Assembly: GCA_030655145.1 (NCBI GenBank) | Contig: JAURWD010000323.1 | Location: 1-49,009, forward strand | Reading direction: 5' to 3' | Origin: Ferruginibacter sp. | GTDB taxonomy: Bacteria > Bacteroidota > Bacteroidia > Chitinophagales > Chitinophagaceae | DNA length: 49,009 bases | Part shown: positions 26,993 to 36,881 of the stretch, piece after piece | How positions within the stretch are numbered: the first letter of the stretch is position 1 | Layout: the number at the start of each line of letters is the position of its first letter | Notes under the pieces: model-generated | The model's input: the letters and a program-made list of their open reading frames with translations, nothing else | What the model was told of the DNA's origin: nothing | Database searches by the model: none | Made by a program: the position numbers and the translations under genes

Positions 26993-27568
26993 ATGAAAAA
27001 GTTAACCATCCTTCTTTCCGCCTTCTTCTTATTAACAGCGTTTACCACGGTTGGTACCTGGACAAACGACAAAGCGCATTCGCAGCTAGCCTTTACCGTT
27101 ACCCACCTCGGTGTGTCGGACGTGTCTGGAACCTTCAATGATTTTGATGTAGTTGTTACATCGTCTAAACCCGATTTTAGTGATGCGGCATTTTCGTTTA
27201 CAGCTAAGGTTGCCTCTATTGATACCCGCGTTGAAGCCCGGGACAATCACCTGAAAAGCGCAGATTTTTTCGACGCTGCAAAATTCCCGGAAATGAGTTT
27301 TAAAAGTAGCGGTCTCGTAAAAGACGGTACAAACAAATTTAAGCTGAGCGGTGATCTAACGATCCATGGCGTTACAAAACCAGTCACTATGAACCTGCTG
27401 TTTCGCGGGGTTACAGAGAACCCGATGTCAAAAGCAACACTGGCGGGCTTTCAACTAACTGGTAGCATTAAACGCAGTGATTTCAACCTGGGAGCTGGCT
27501 TTCCCGCACCAATGATCAGCGATGAAGTGACCATTAAAGCAGACGGAGAATTTATTGCAGGCAAATAG
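26993..27568 (+). CDS. YceI family protein
   Basis: Signal peptide then WTNDKAHSQLAFTVTHLGVSDVSGTFNDFDV...RDNHLKSADFFDAAKFPEMSFKS...LSGDLTIHGVTKPVTM. Confidence 0.95.
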   Translation: MKKLTILLSAFFLLTAFTTVGTWTNDKAHSQLAFTVTHLGVSDVSGTFNDFDVVVTSSKPDFSDAAFSFTAKVASIDTRVEARDNHLKSADFFDAAKFPEMSFKSSGLVKDGTNKFKLSGDLTIHGVTKPVTMNLLFRGVTENPMSKATLAGFQLTGSIKRSDFNLGAGFPAPMISDEVTIKADGEFIAGK

Positions 27569-27671
27569 ACCAGGTCGCCAAACGGCTATTTTATGTAGAC
27601 GTTTGAATTAAAGATTTTAAGATTGGGAAATGAAGAGTGGTAAGTGCAGTTGATGGAATATTCCCCGGTAC

Positions 27672-27696
27672 GCCAGGTGCAGATCATGCGCCTGGC
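27672..27696. terminator. hairpin between convergent yceI and hydrolase genes, possible terminator
   Basis: GCCAGGTGC-AGATCAT-GCGCCTGGC, 9-bp stem with one G-T pair, immediately 3' of the convergent hydrolase stop; only a weak T-tract follows. Confidence 0.4.
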
Positions 27697-28734
27697 TTAT
27701 TGATCCAGGTTGATCGAAATATAATTCCGCTGGCGATGCGGATTTTTACCCGCAAAAAGGATTCGATCTACAAAGTCCAGGTCTTGCGAAAAACTTTCCG
27801 GGCTTTTTATTTGTGGATCGCCGTTCACCGCTCCTTCAATTCTCCTTAAGGTCGCGATCATTTTGCCCGTGGCCTCATTCACTTTTTGTTGCATGCTTAC
27901 CGATTGAGAAAAAGGTATAAGTTGGTCTTTGGTGCCATGCACTAACAAGATGGGTGGAAAATCTTTCGTCACCAGTTCAACCGGGTTCATCTCCCGCAGT
28001 TGCGTTTTATTATCCTTCACATTTACTCCCATGATCTTTCCGGCGGCAGCCGACATGGCATCGGGTAATTCGCTGATATCAGAAACCGGGTACCAGGCAA
28101 CCACTCCCTGTACCGCACTTGAAGTGAAAGGATTCCCGAGTGCCCGGTCTTCGAAACCCGGTTGGTTATTTGTCGCTGCCAGCATTTCGGCCAGGTGGCC
28201 ACCAGAGGCCACTCCCCAAACAACAATATTGGTGGCATCCAGCAAATGACGGAACGCATTGGCCCGCACATAGCGGATCGCAGCCTTTGCATCGTGGAGA
28301 GGTTTTGGCCAGGTAACTTCATCAGCGAGGCGATAGTCAACTGAAACAACCGCATACCCCTGGCTGATGGCCTGGAAAATGGGCGCTACTGTTTCAGATT
28401 GTTTACTGCCATAAGCCCAGCCGCCGCCATGAAACACCACGATGCATTTATAGGGTGCCGCACCCGTATCAGGGTAAATGATATCCAATACCTGGCGGGG
28501 ATTTTTTGCAGTTGTATAGGCTATGTCCAGCGCCTTCCTGCGAAACTGGCTCATCCCGATCTTCCTGTCTTTCCCCTGGCGTTGCAGTTCAAATTCTCCC
28601 AGACTCGTCGCTCTTGCGCTATCCTTCGTGGACGTTTCCAAACTTGGCTTTGTCGCAAACTTAGGGGCGGTGCAGGCAAAAAAAACGGTAAGCGCCAGGA
28701 AGGTCGAGCATTGAACGAGTCTATTTGTATCCAT
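27697..28734 (-). CDS. alpha/beta hydrolase (BD-FAE/esterase-lipase-like)
   Basis: QVLDIIYPDTGAAPYKCIVVFHGGGWAYGSKQSETVAP, GVASGGHLAEMLAA nucleophile region, PPILLVHGTKDQLIPFSQS. Confidence 0.87.
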   Translation of the reverse strand: MDTNRLVQCSTFLALTVFFACTAPKFATKPSLETSTKDSARATSLGEFELQRQGKDRKIGMSQFRRKALDIAYTTAKNPRQVLDIIYPDTGAAPYKCIVVFHGGGWAYGSKQSETVAPIFQAISQGYAVVSVDYRLADEVTWPKPLHDAKAAIRYVRANAFRHLLDATNIVVWGVASGGHLAEMLAATNNQPGFEDRALGNPFTSSAVQGVVAWYPVSDISELPDAMSAAAGKIMGVNVKDNKTQLREMNPVELVTKDFPPILLVHGTKDQLIPFSQSVSMQQKVNEATGKMIATLRRIEGAVNGDPQIKSPESFSQDLDFVDRILFAGKNPHRQRNYISINLDQ

Positions 28735-28794
28735 AATTGTTTGTTTTGTCTGAACGCAGCTCGTTCGAGAAAAGCTGTTTGATTTGATTCCTTA

Positions 28795-29352
28795 TTATTT
28801 CATTCGATTGCTGGCTTCAACGCACCACAAAAGTTCTTCCATGTATTTCGCGGTTCGCTTGTCAGTTGCCGGCTTATCTACCGGTTGGCCATCAGCCTGG
28901 AAGCTATCCTGGACTTTCGCTACTAAATACAGCGAAGGCACCAATAACACCCCTATTTTCCACAAAGAAAACGCGAGTGAAGTATTCACCTGCGCTCCAC
29001 CAAATGGACCCGCGGAAGCCGTCGCGATGGCCACAGGTTTCCGTTTCCACTCAGGAAATAACACGTCAATGGCATTTTTGAGGCTGGCCGGGTATCCGCC
29101 ATTATACTCTGGGGTAACAATTATCACGCCATCAGCCTTTTTAATTTTTTCGGAGAAATCGATCACGCCGGGCGCCGGCTCTTTCATGAATTGGAGCCGC
29201 TCGTCGAATAGCGGGAAATTATAAGCATTCAGGTCTAACATTTCTACGGATGCGAGGTTCTTCTCCCGCAGGTATTGTTCAAAATAGAGGGCAACGCGAT
29301 GGCTGTTTCGCCCGATGCGCACGCTGGAGGAAATGATGGCAAGATGATACAT
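28795..29352 (-). CDS. NADPH-dependent FMN reductase-like flavoprotein
   Basis: LAIISSSVRIGRNSHRVALYFEQYL..., DGVIIVTPEYNGGYPASLKNAIDVL, ATASAGPFGGAQVNTSL. Confidence 0.93.
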   Translation of the reverse strand: MYHLAIISSSVRIGRNSHRVALYFEQYLREKNLASVEMLDLNAYNFPLFDERLQFMKEPAPGVIDFSEKIKKADGVIIVTPEYNGGYPASLKNAIDVLFPEWKRKPVAIATASAGPFGGAQVNTSLAFSLWKIGVLLVPSLYLVAKVQDSFQADGQPVDKPATDKRTAKYMEELLWCVEASNRMK

Positions 29353-29383
29353 ACTGTTTTTTTGTTTTGGAAGGGGGAGATTT

Positions 29384-30097
29384 TTAATTCTGGTTAATGG
29401 GAGTTTCGATCACGATAAACTCGGCACCTGGTTCGATGGTTAGGGTCACTTTATCGGTCTCCCAAACGCCGATGCCATCTTTTGCTTCCAGGGGTGTACC
29501 GGCAACATCCATTTTGCCATCCAGGCAAAAAATGAACAGGCATTTGTTTACCGGGTTGAAAGCATACCTGAGCTGCTGGGCGGTTTCATAATAACCAAGG
29601 GAAATCCGGGCGTTTTGATTGATCCAGCAATGTTCCATACCCTCTTCATTGGATATAATCGTCTTGAGTTGATCCCTCCGCGCTGCCTTTGGAAAACTGC
29701 GTTGCTGGTATCTTGGCGTGATCCCCTGCAATTTCGGTTGTATCCAGATCTGCAGGAAATTCACTGTATCGTCACCAATACTATACTCTTCATGCATCAG
29801 CCCGCTTCCCGCGCTCATGATCTGCACCCCACCTTCTTCAATGATGGTTTTATAACCCATCGAATCAATGTGGTTCATCTTGCCCTGCAATAAAACAGAG
29901 ATGATCTCCATGTTGGCGTGCGGATGAATACCGAATCCTTTGCCGCTTTCTACATAGTCATCGTTGAATGCCAGGAGCGTTCCAAAAGCACTACGCATCG
30001 GGTTATAGTAGTTGCTGAAGCTGAAATAGAAATGACTTTTTAGCCAGCCGATGTCCTTGATAAACCTGCCGGATCCTGGAAAAAATTGAGTTTGCAT
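29384..30097 (-). CDS. pirin family protein
   Basis: FGTLLAFNDDYVESGKGFGIHPHANMEIISVLLQGKMNHIDSMGYKTIIEEGGVQIMSAGSGLMHEEYS is a typical pirin/YhaK block. Confidence 0.95.
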   Translation of the reverse strand: MQTQFFPGSGRFIKDIGWLKSHFYFSFSNYYNPMRSAFGTLLAFNDDYVESGKGFGIHPHANMEIISVLLQGKMNHIDSMGYKTIIEEGGVQIMSAGSGLMHEEYSIGDDTVNFLQIWIQPKLQGITPRYQQRSFPKAARRDQLKTIISNEEGMEHCWINQNARISLGYYETAQQLRYAFNPVNKCLFIFCLDGKMDVAGTPLEAKDGIGVWETDKVTLTIEPGAEFIVIETPINQN

Positions 30098-30447
30098 GTT
30101 GTGAATGAAATTTTAAAATTGTTATTCCCGAGCCGGTAACTCTACTAAATCCTGGAAGCAGTAATGGAAAATCCGGAACCCGCTCCGTTTTGAAAAGGCA
30201 ATATTAAAATGAAACAGGTGAAAAAACTTTTTTCATTTTCCCGTTAAAGCAGAAGGTAACCTGGTGAAAAAACATGCATCGCGATAAAACCGGCATTTGG
30301 ACGCCGAGGATTTTTAAGCAAAAAGAAAAGGGAAGTTTAGCGACCAGGGGGTCGATCAGAGACAGCAAGGCATCCGCAATATTGATAGCATGCGTTGCAT
30401 TAAAAATGATGGGAGGTTCACATCAAAAACCTGGGTTTAAAAATTTG

Positions 30448-31272
30448 CTAGTGCTGGGGATGAAGCGCAAGAACGGGAACATGACTGTGCAGTACAAATT
30501 TTTTCACGTGACTGCCGTGCAACAATTTTTCAAAAAATCCATGATGTTTCGGCACCACGATCAGGAGGTCAATGCCCGTCTGGTCAGCAAAACGCATGAT
30601 GCCTTCGTCGACCTGCGCAGTACTGATGAAATGATAAAGTGGAACGATGGGCGAAAACATTTGTTTCAGTTGGCCCGTTTTAAAAACACTCACCTCGTTA
30701 AAGTCTGTTTCCTTACCCGTATGCAAAATGTGCAACTCGGCATCAAAGTCCAACGTCATGCGACGGATCTCTTCAATGGGCAGCATCTTAAAAACATCCT
30801 GGAAATCGCAGGCCAGTCCGACCTTCCTGATCCGCGAAAAGTTAGCCGTCACGGGTACGGTGATGACCGGCCAGTTCAGATTTTTGACAGCATACACAGA
30901 ATGACTGCCAAACAGCAAATGGGTTAAGGCTGTGTTGCCCTGGCTACCCATGACAATGCTATATGGACGCATGCGTTGACAAACCAACTCGAGCTGGTGA
31001 AAGAATTGACCTACACGAAGCTCGGTATGGATGGTGATTTTATTATTGGTCCTGGTAATTAACCTCGCCGCTTCATTATTCAGCGCTACCTGTGCATGTT
31101 GGCGTATAGTGCTAACCGTTACGGCAACGGACACTTCCTGCGGCACGTCAGGGATCTCGTAGGTGTGCAGGAGGACGACGTCTGCCTCAATGACCGCGGC
31201 CATATCAGCGGCATAGCTGGCTGCATTCGCAGCGGCGGGAGAAAAGTCGGTGGCAACAATGATCGTTTTCAT
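30448..31272 (-). CDS. universal stress protein, two tandem Usp domains
   Basis: MKTIIVATDFSPAAANAASYAADMA...YSIVMGSQGNTALTHLLFGSHSVYAVKNLNWPVITVP; second degenerate Usp half. Confidence 0.9.
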   Translation of the reverse strand: MKTIIVATDFSPAAANAASYAADMAAVIEADVVLLHTYEIPDVPQEVSVAVTVSTIRQHAQVALNNEAARLITRTNNKITIHTELRVGQFFHQLELVCQRMRPYSIVMGSQGNTALTHLLFGSHSVYAVKNLNWPVITVPVTANFSRIRKVGLACDFQDVFKMLPIEEIRRMTLDFDAELHILHTGKETDFNEVSVFKTGQLKQMFSPIVPLYHFISTAQVDEGIMRFADQTGIDLLIVVPKHHGFFEKLLHGSHVKKFVLHSHVPVLALHPQH

Positions 31273-31572
31273 GGCTTAAAATTTAAGGTTTTAAAAAAAC
31301 GAGGGTGCGATCGGAACACAAGGGATAAGGGACGAGGGCGAGATGGAGCAATACGTATAAAAAATAATCCGGCAACTATAGAAATTGATACCAGGGTTTG
31401 TTGATAAATACAGCAAATTTCAGACCCAATAAACATGCTTGACGATCTAATAAAGACCGGCGAAAATGCGCAAACAAGAGCCCGGGCAGAAACCAAAGGC
31501 GGATGTGGAACATAGACGCATCAAACGGAGTGTAAAATGGCAGTATCCGGGCTTGAAGTAAGGTAGTTGGGC

Positions 31573-33687
31573 CTATCCGGGTAATTGAATGGTGAATTCC
31601 GTATACAGCCCTTCGACGCTTTGAACGGTAATTTCACCACCGTGCGCTTTTATAATATCATAGCTTAAGGAAAGGCCAAGTCCGGTTCCCTGTCCTGTTG
31701 GTTTGGTGGTAAAGAAAGGTTGAAAAATTTTGTCAATCACGTGTTGCGGGATGCCGATGCCATTGTCTTTTACAGAGAGTTCTACCATATGGCCAATTCT
31801 TTTGGTACTGACTGAAACAAGCGGTTTAAACGGCTCGCCGTTCACGCCGGTTTTCTTATGTACTGCATAAAAAGCATTGTTGTATAAATTCAATAACACC
31901 CTTCCGATATCCTGGGGTACTATTGTTATTTTGCCGACGCTGGCATCAAACTCCGAAACAAAATCCGCATCAAATGATTTGTCTTTAACCTTTAACCCGT
32001 GGTAACTTAAGCGGAGGAACTCGTCAGCAAGCGCATTGATATCGGTGGGTTCTTTCTGGCCCGAACTTGACCGCGAGTGTTGCAACATTCCCTTTACAAT
32101 GGAGTCGGCTTTTTTCCCGTGGAGGCTGATCCTTCCTAAATTTTCTTCCAGGTTTCTTACAATTTCCACCGCTTCTCCCCGGTCTGCTGCAGCTAATTTG
32201 TTCAGGCTCGTGCCCCTTAGTTCTCCGAGCAATTCGACGCTTAGTTCGGAGAAATTATTAACGAAATTCAACGGGTTTTGAATTTCGTGGGCTATACCGG
32301 CCGTAAGCTCACCCAACGAGGCCATTTTTGCTGTATGGATCAATTGCTTTTGAGTTACCTGTAATTCCGTGAGTGCATCCTCTGCCTTGGCTTTTTGTTT
32401 GTCCGTTTCCTGCTTTTGCACCTGTAAAATTTTAAAAGCTTTTTGTTTATGCTTATTGTTCCGTAACAATATGACCAAAATGATCATCGTTAACCCAAGT
32501 ATGACGCCCAATAAAATATTTAAGTTTCGCTCATTTCTTTTTTGACGGTTGACCATATTCAATTCTACCTGTTTTTGAGCAACCAAAAAATTGGTGCGCA
32601 GGTCAGCCATCCTTTGAACGTTATTGATGTCATTGATGCTGTCGCGGTATGCGATGTGTTGCTTATAATAATCAAAGGATAAATTTATGTTTCCCGTCCG
32701 CTCGTAAAGGTTAGATAAACCGAGGCTCGCATTTGCAACCTGTTCCTTTAGCCCAAACTGTTTTGCAAGCTGGAAGCTCCGCAATGCATATCCTAAAGCA
32801 GTTTGAACATTTCCCCTCTCGAGGTAGACGTTAGAAATGGAAACCAGGTAATCACAGATGGGTTGATAATCCTGGGTTTCTTCCAATATCCGGATGGCCT
32901 CATTCATGTTCTTTTCTGCTGCACTGTGTTGCCCGTTGGCAGCATACACCATCCCAATATTACCCAGGCTATAGGCGATCCCGGTTCGGTAATTTACCTT
33001 CCCGAAAATTACTTCCGCCTCCTTAAAATATAAAAGAGCGGAGTCATACTTCCTGATTCGGAGGAGTTCATCCCCGGCATTCAATAGTGCAGAAGCAAGA
33101 CTGATGGAGTCGTTGGCCTGGCGAAGCGTAGTGATTGATTTGTTGTAATAAGAACTGGCATTCGGGTGATCTTTTGCTGTAGAGTAGATATCTGCGACCG
33201 CACCATAGGAATCACCTTCGGCAGTTGCATGGCGCAGTTTTTTTGCCACTTCTGCACTCTTAAAAAAAGCACCGAGGGCCTCATCCAGGTTCCCTAGTAA
33301 TCGTTGTTTTGTTCCTTTTAAAAAATAGCCCGCACCAAGATACCGGGTGTTGCCCGTAGACTCGGATAGGCTGATCAACTCTTCTGCAAATTTCAACGCA
33401 CGTTTAAGGTCTCTTACTTCGTTAAAAGCTAAATCCCGGAGGAGGACGAATCGTGCAGTATCTGGTAGCGTTTGTTGTTCGTAAATACGGGAGAGACTAT
33501 CCGCTATTTTTTGCTCCTGCGCAACAGCGGCGGAAACCAGGAATAACAAAACGGAAAGCAGGTAAACACATCTTTTTGGGTAAGCAATAAATTTGCAGGC
33601 AAACAATTTAGATCGGGGTGGATTGTGCCAGCGAGTTGGAACATGCATGCGGGGAACTTTTTTATGAAGGCCTGCTGATTGGATCAT
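31573..33687 (-). CDS. TPR-containing sensor histidine kinase
   Basis: Signal/TM region, TPR repeats (ASALLNAGDELLRIRKYDSALLYFKEAE...), TM, H-box GELTAGIAHEIQNPLNFVNNFSEL, HATPase N/G boxes NNAFYAVHKK, DNGIGIPQHVIDKIFQPFFTTKPTGQGTGLGLSLSYDIIKAHGG. Confidence 0.95.
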   Translation of the reverse strand: MIQSAGLHKKVPRMHVPTRWHNPPRSKLFACKFIAYPKRCVYLLSVLLFLVSAAVAQEQKIADSLSRIYEQQTLPDTARFVLLRDLAFNEVRDLKRALKFAEELISLSESTGNTRYLGAGYFLKGTKQRLLGNLDEALGAFFKSAEVAKKLRHATAEGDSYGAVADIYSTAKDHPNASSYYNKSITTLRQANDSISLASALLNAGDELLRIRKYDSALLYFKEAEVIFGKVNYRTGIAYSLGNIGMVYAANGQHSAAEKNMNEAIRILEETQDYQPICDYLVSISNVYLERGNVQTALGYALRSFQLAKQFGLKEQVANASLGLSNLYERTGNINLSFDYYKQHIAYRDSINDINNVQRMADLRTNFLVAQKQVELNMVNRQKRNERNLNILLGVILGLTMIILVILLRNNKHKQKAFKILQVQKQETDKQKAKAEDALTELQVTQKQLIHTAKMASLGELTAGIAHEIQNPLNFVNNFSELSVELLGELRGTSLNKLAAADRGEAVEIVRNLEENLGRISLHGKKADSIVKGMLQHSRSSSGQKEPTDINALADEFLRLSYHGLKVKDKSFDADFVSEFDASVGKITIVPQDIGRVLLNLYNNAFYAVHKKTGVNGEPFKPLVSVSTKRIGHMVELSVKDNGIGIPQHVIDKIFQPFFTTKPTGQGTGLGLSLSYDIIKAHGGEITVQSVEGLYTEFTIQLPG

Positions 33688-33830
33688 GCCTGAAGCGGGT
33701 TCGAGTCGGGCTCATGACCTTCGCACCCTGGTAGTTGCTTAAAAAAACTGGCTCGCCAATTCCAGTTGGTTGGCCAGCCAGCTATCGGTAGTATCTTAAG
33801 GAAGTTTGGGTAGGTCGGGATGGGAAAAAC

Positions 33831-34253
33831 TTAGTGTTTATACTTCGCAACACGCTTCCTGCTGTGAAGTGTTTTGTAGAGCAGGAAACCGGACACACAG
33901 GCCACGGCGGCCACCACCAGGAACATCGGCGCCACAATCGGCCGAACAGCAATCTTGGGATCCAAAGTTTTTTCTCCGGCTTTATTGGCTTCCACCCAGA
34001 TGATAGAATAATCCCAATCACCATAGGGAGCGTCCCCGCGAACCGTCAATTCCTCCCCTGTACCGAGGCTGGGGGCCGGACGTTGCGTGAATGGATCGCC
34101 GGGATGTTTTCCTTCGATCCGGAAAGACTCAATTTGCGGGTCATCTATTTTCCATTTTACTGACCGAAAAATGTGCCTGTCCCTGTGGGTGATTCCATTA
34201 TCCGATAATGTGAGGTTGCCATTTTCTACGGATAATTTAATGTTTTTGGCCAT
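33831..34253 (-). CDS. hypothetical protein with C-terminal TM helix
   Basis: MAKNIKLSVENGNLTLSDNGITHRDRHIFRSVKWKIDDPQIESFRIEGKHPGDPFTQRPAP...VAPMFLVVAAVACVSGFLLYKTLHSRKR; no family recognised. Confidence 0.7.
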   Translation of the reverse strand: MAKNIKLSVENGNLTLSDNGITHRDRHIFRSVKWKIDDPQIESFRIEGKHPGDPFTQRPAPSLGTGEELTVRGDAPYGDWDYSIIWVEANKAGEKTLDPKIAVRPIVAPMFLVVAAVACVSGFLLYKTLHSRKRVAKYKH

Positions 34254-34705
34254 AGTGGTAGATTTAAAGGGGTTAATATTTAGGTCTATCTAATATATAA
34301 AAAAAATTATAACTAAACCTGGAAATGTGTAGCTGCAGAAAGATGGAAAGAAACTGCAATGGTTGGCCTGGCAGAAAAACGTGCCTGAATGCTGAAAGCA
34401 AGTGAGCTTATTTCTTGATGCTTTAAGTTAACGCTCACATCTATAGTTTGTGCCGTACCGATGGACCTTGGTGCACAAAAATGAACGCCCGGGTTGGAAT
34501 TCCAGGGGCTGAAAAGCATACCTGTGCAATTCGTCTTGCGGCAGCTGTCTAAACGATAGTGATTTAAAATGTGTGACCTGGGTTCAGTAGTGGAGCGAAG
34601 CAGTCCCGGGCGGCTTGCGAATGTATGTGGTAGGTTTTATTTAACGTGATTCAGTAGGCCTGGAGGCTGCTGCTTCCTGGTATCAAGATGGTTACTGGTA
34701 AACGA

Positions 34706-36403
34706 TTATTTATTTAGCAAGCCTTTCGCAGCTGCCACCATTTCAGCGGCATTGGTTGACGATAACTTACTGATCTCAAAGTTTTTTAATGCGGCTTGCA
34801 GTTCCTGCAGCTTTGCCGTTTGTTTGTTGCGCCTGTATTCATTTCTCAACAATAAAATTTTCTCATGATCCTGGATGCCTTCAATGAGTTTTTCAAAGCG
34901 GATCGAGCTCAGCGGGCCCGGGTAAACCTGGTAAGTATCTCCTGCCGGCCAGGCAGTAAAGCGACTGTCTTTTAACGGGTCTTTCGTCCAGCTATTAAAA
35001 GCCCAGCGGAGGTATCCATCCATATCGGTCGCGGCGGTGTACCACCCGATCCAGACATGTTCGTCAGGTGGTGAAAAGGTGAACCCATTTGGATAGGCCT
35101 CCGTGCAACAGGTGTACCAGGTGCTGATCTTTCCCGCTTTTTTTCTTTTGGCTAAAATTTCGGCGGGGAACTTCCAGCGTGAGGCAACACAGTAATCGTC
35201 AATGTCGTTTTCAATCTCCTCATGATAATCTCCCGCCAGCGTGAGTTTCCAATCTTTATCTACTGATTTTAATAACGCGATCACCGCCTGCATCGCCGCC
35301 AGGGGCCGTTCATCCATCGCAATGGCCGTGATATTAAACCAGCCTTTATTTTTTAAATGTGCTGTAAAATCTTTTAGCATCACTGACCAAAATTCATTGT
35401 AGGCCGGCGTGCCGATCGCCTGCGTAAAAACGGTGTCTTTACCAAGCGCTTCATCATAATATGCAAAAGCAATCTTCCATGGTACCATGCTGTAACAATT
35501 GATGCGATCTGTGATGCCACAGCTCATCACGAACGAAACGTATTTATCAAACAAACTGTAATCATAACTCCAGCCCCCGTCTTTCTTTTTTGTCCATTTG
35601 ACCAGGCTCGGGTAGTCGTCATAAGTTTGATGTCCCCAGGGTTCGTTAACGATGCTTACCGTGATATTTTTCTGGCCGGCAGCGGCCAACATTGTATAAT
35701 ATTTTTTGATGGAAGCAAAATGTGCATCGCTCCAAAGCGTTTCATTGTGAACCCTTGCGATAGCAGCGGGATGTTGCCAAAGATCAAGTTGGTACTTCCA
35801 TTGAGCTGGCGGCGGCAAAGTTTTATTGACGACGGTCAGCGCAACATTTAGAAGATATTTTTCACCTGCATCTACTGTGATGGTTCCAGTGTAACTGCCG
35901 GCAACAGCATTAGCGGGCACCTTTATGCTCAGCCAAACCGGTTGCAACGCATCTTTATCCAAGGCAACATTTTTGATAGTTGTATTGATGATATCCGCCA
36001 CCAGTGAAGAATCAAAATCAGCCGGGGTTCTGTAGCCACAGCCTCCTTTGAACTCATCCGTCATCACCTGCTGCACAAAGCCTGTGCTGATATATTGTTT
36101 ACCGATGACTTGACCTTGTTTGGTTTTAAGATCGCTCACGGTTACGGAGATCGTGCCACTAGTTTTCGCATCCCACACAAGAATTTGCATATGTACTTTT
36201 TCAGCTTTCCAGGCGGAAGTTTTCCATTCTCTACTTGTTTTCACTTGCAGGATTGATTCATTATTGTAGCGCACACTGCTGCTGGCGAAACTGACTTTTA
36301 CATTCGCTATCGCGGATGATGTTTTATGAACAACTACAATTTCGCCTTGCGAGAAAAGAGACAAACTAAAGAGGCTAAACAGGAAAGAAAAAAAACATTT
36401 CAT
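34706..36403 (-). CDS. GH123-like glycoside hydrolase (DUF4091), DE catalytic pair intact
   Basis: Signal peptide; WQHPAAIARVHNETLWSDAHFASIKKYY, GWFNITAIAMDERPLAAM, CCTEAYPNGFTFSPPDEHVWIGWYTAATDMDGYLRWAFNSWTKDPLKDSRFTAWPAGDTYQVYPGPLSSIRFEKLIEGIQDHEK typical of DUF4091/GH123. Confidence 0.87.
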   Translation of the reverse strand: MKCFFSFLFSLFSLSLFSQGEIVVVHKTSSAIANVKVSFASSSVRYNNESILQVKTSREWKTSAWKAEKVHMQILVWDAKTSGTISVTVSDLKTKQGQVIGKQYISTGFVQQVMTDEFKGGCGYRTPADFDSSLVADIINTTIKNVALDKDALQPVWLSIKVPANAVAGSYTGTITVDAGEKYLLNVALTVVNKTLPPPAQWKYQLDLWQHPAAIARVHNETLWSDAHFASIKKYYTMLAAAGQKNITVSIVNEPWGHQTYDDYPSLVKWTKKKDGGWSYDYSLFDKYVSFVMSCGITDRINCYSMVPWKIAFAYYDEALGKDTVFTQAIGTPAYNEFWSVMLKDFTAHLKNKGWFNITAIAMDERPLAAMQAVIALLKSVDKDWKLTLAGDYHEEIENDIDDYCVASRWKFPAEILAKRKKAGKISTWYTCCTEAYPNGFTFSPPDEHVWIGWYTAATDMDGYLRWAFNSWTKDPLKDSRFTAWPAGDTYQVYPGPLSSIRFEKLIEGIQDHEKILLLRNEYRRNKQTAKLQELQAALKNFEISKLSSTNAAEMVAAAKGLLNK

Positions 36404-36881
36404 GCTGGTAAATTATCTTGATGCGGAATGTAAAATAATAAATGGATCACCAGGCAATTGCATTCGTATTTACTGAACTTAAAAACTTGCCTGGAAACAA
36501 ATATAGCCGGTTTGCCAGCTTGCTTTTCCACATTGACCAATGCAATCGTTTGATTGAACCTGGCTATTTTTTTAGTTGATTCGTTTAACTGATCTCTTGG
36601 TGAAAAGTCAACCGAATTCATGAAACACGTTTATGCTCGAATGATTGAATTGCCCGATAAGAAATCATAAAGAGAATCGCAAGCTGTACCAAAAGCCATA
36701 GTCCTGTATTCAATTTGCGAAATTTGTGGAATGATAAAAATTACCAAACAGCGATTCACTTAAATAAAAAAAATGCTTGTGTTGAGACGTTTTCAAATCA
36801 AGATGTGAAATTGTGGCAAATAAAAAATATGATGCCTCCAGAAACTACAATTTGGCTTCAGATCAACCCAATAAGTTCAGT

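Noticed and set aside
34260-34700. About 440-bp gap between hypothetical protein and GH123 gene, checked for tRNA/ncRNA
   Set aside because: No cloverleaf or convincing inverted repeat found by eye.
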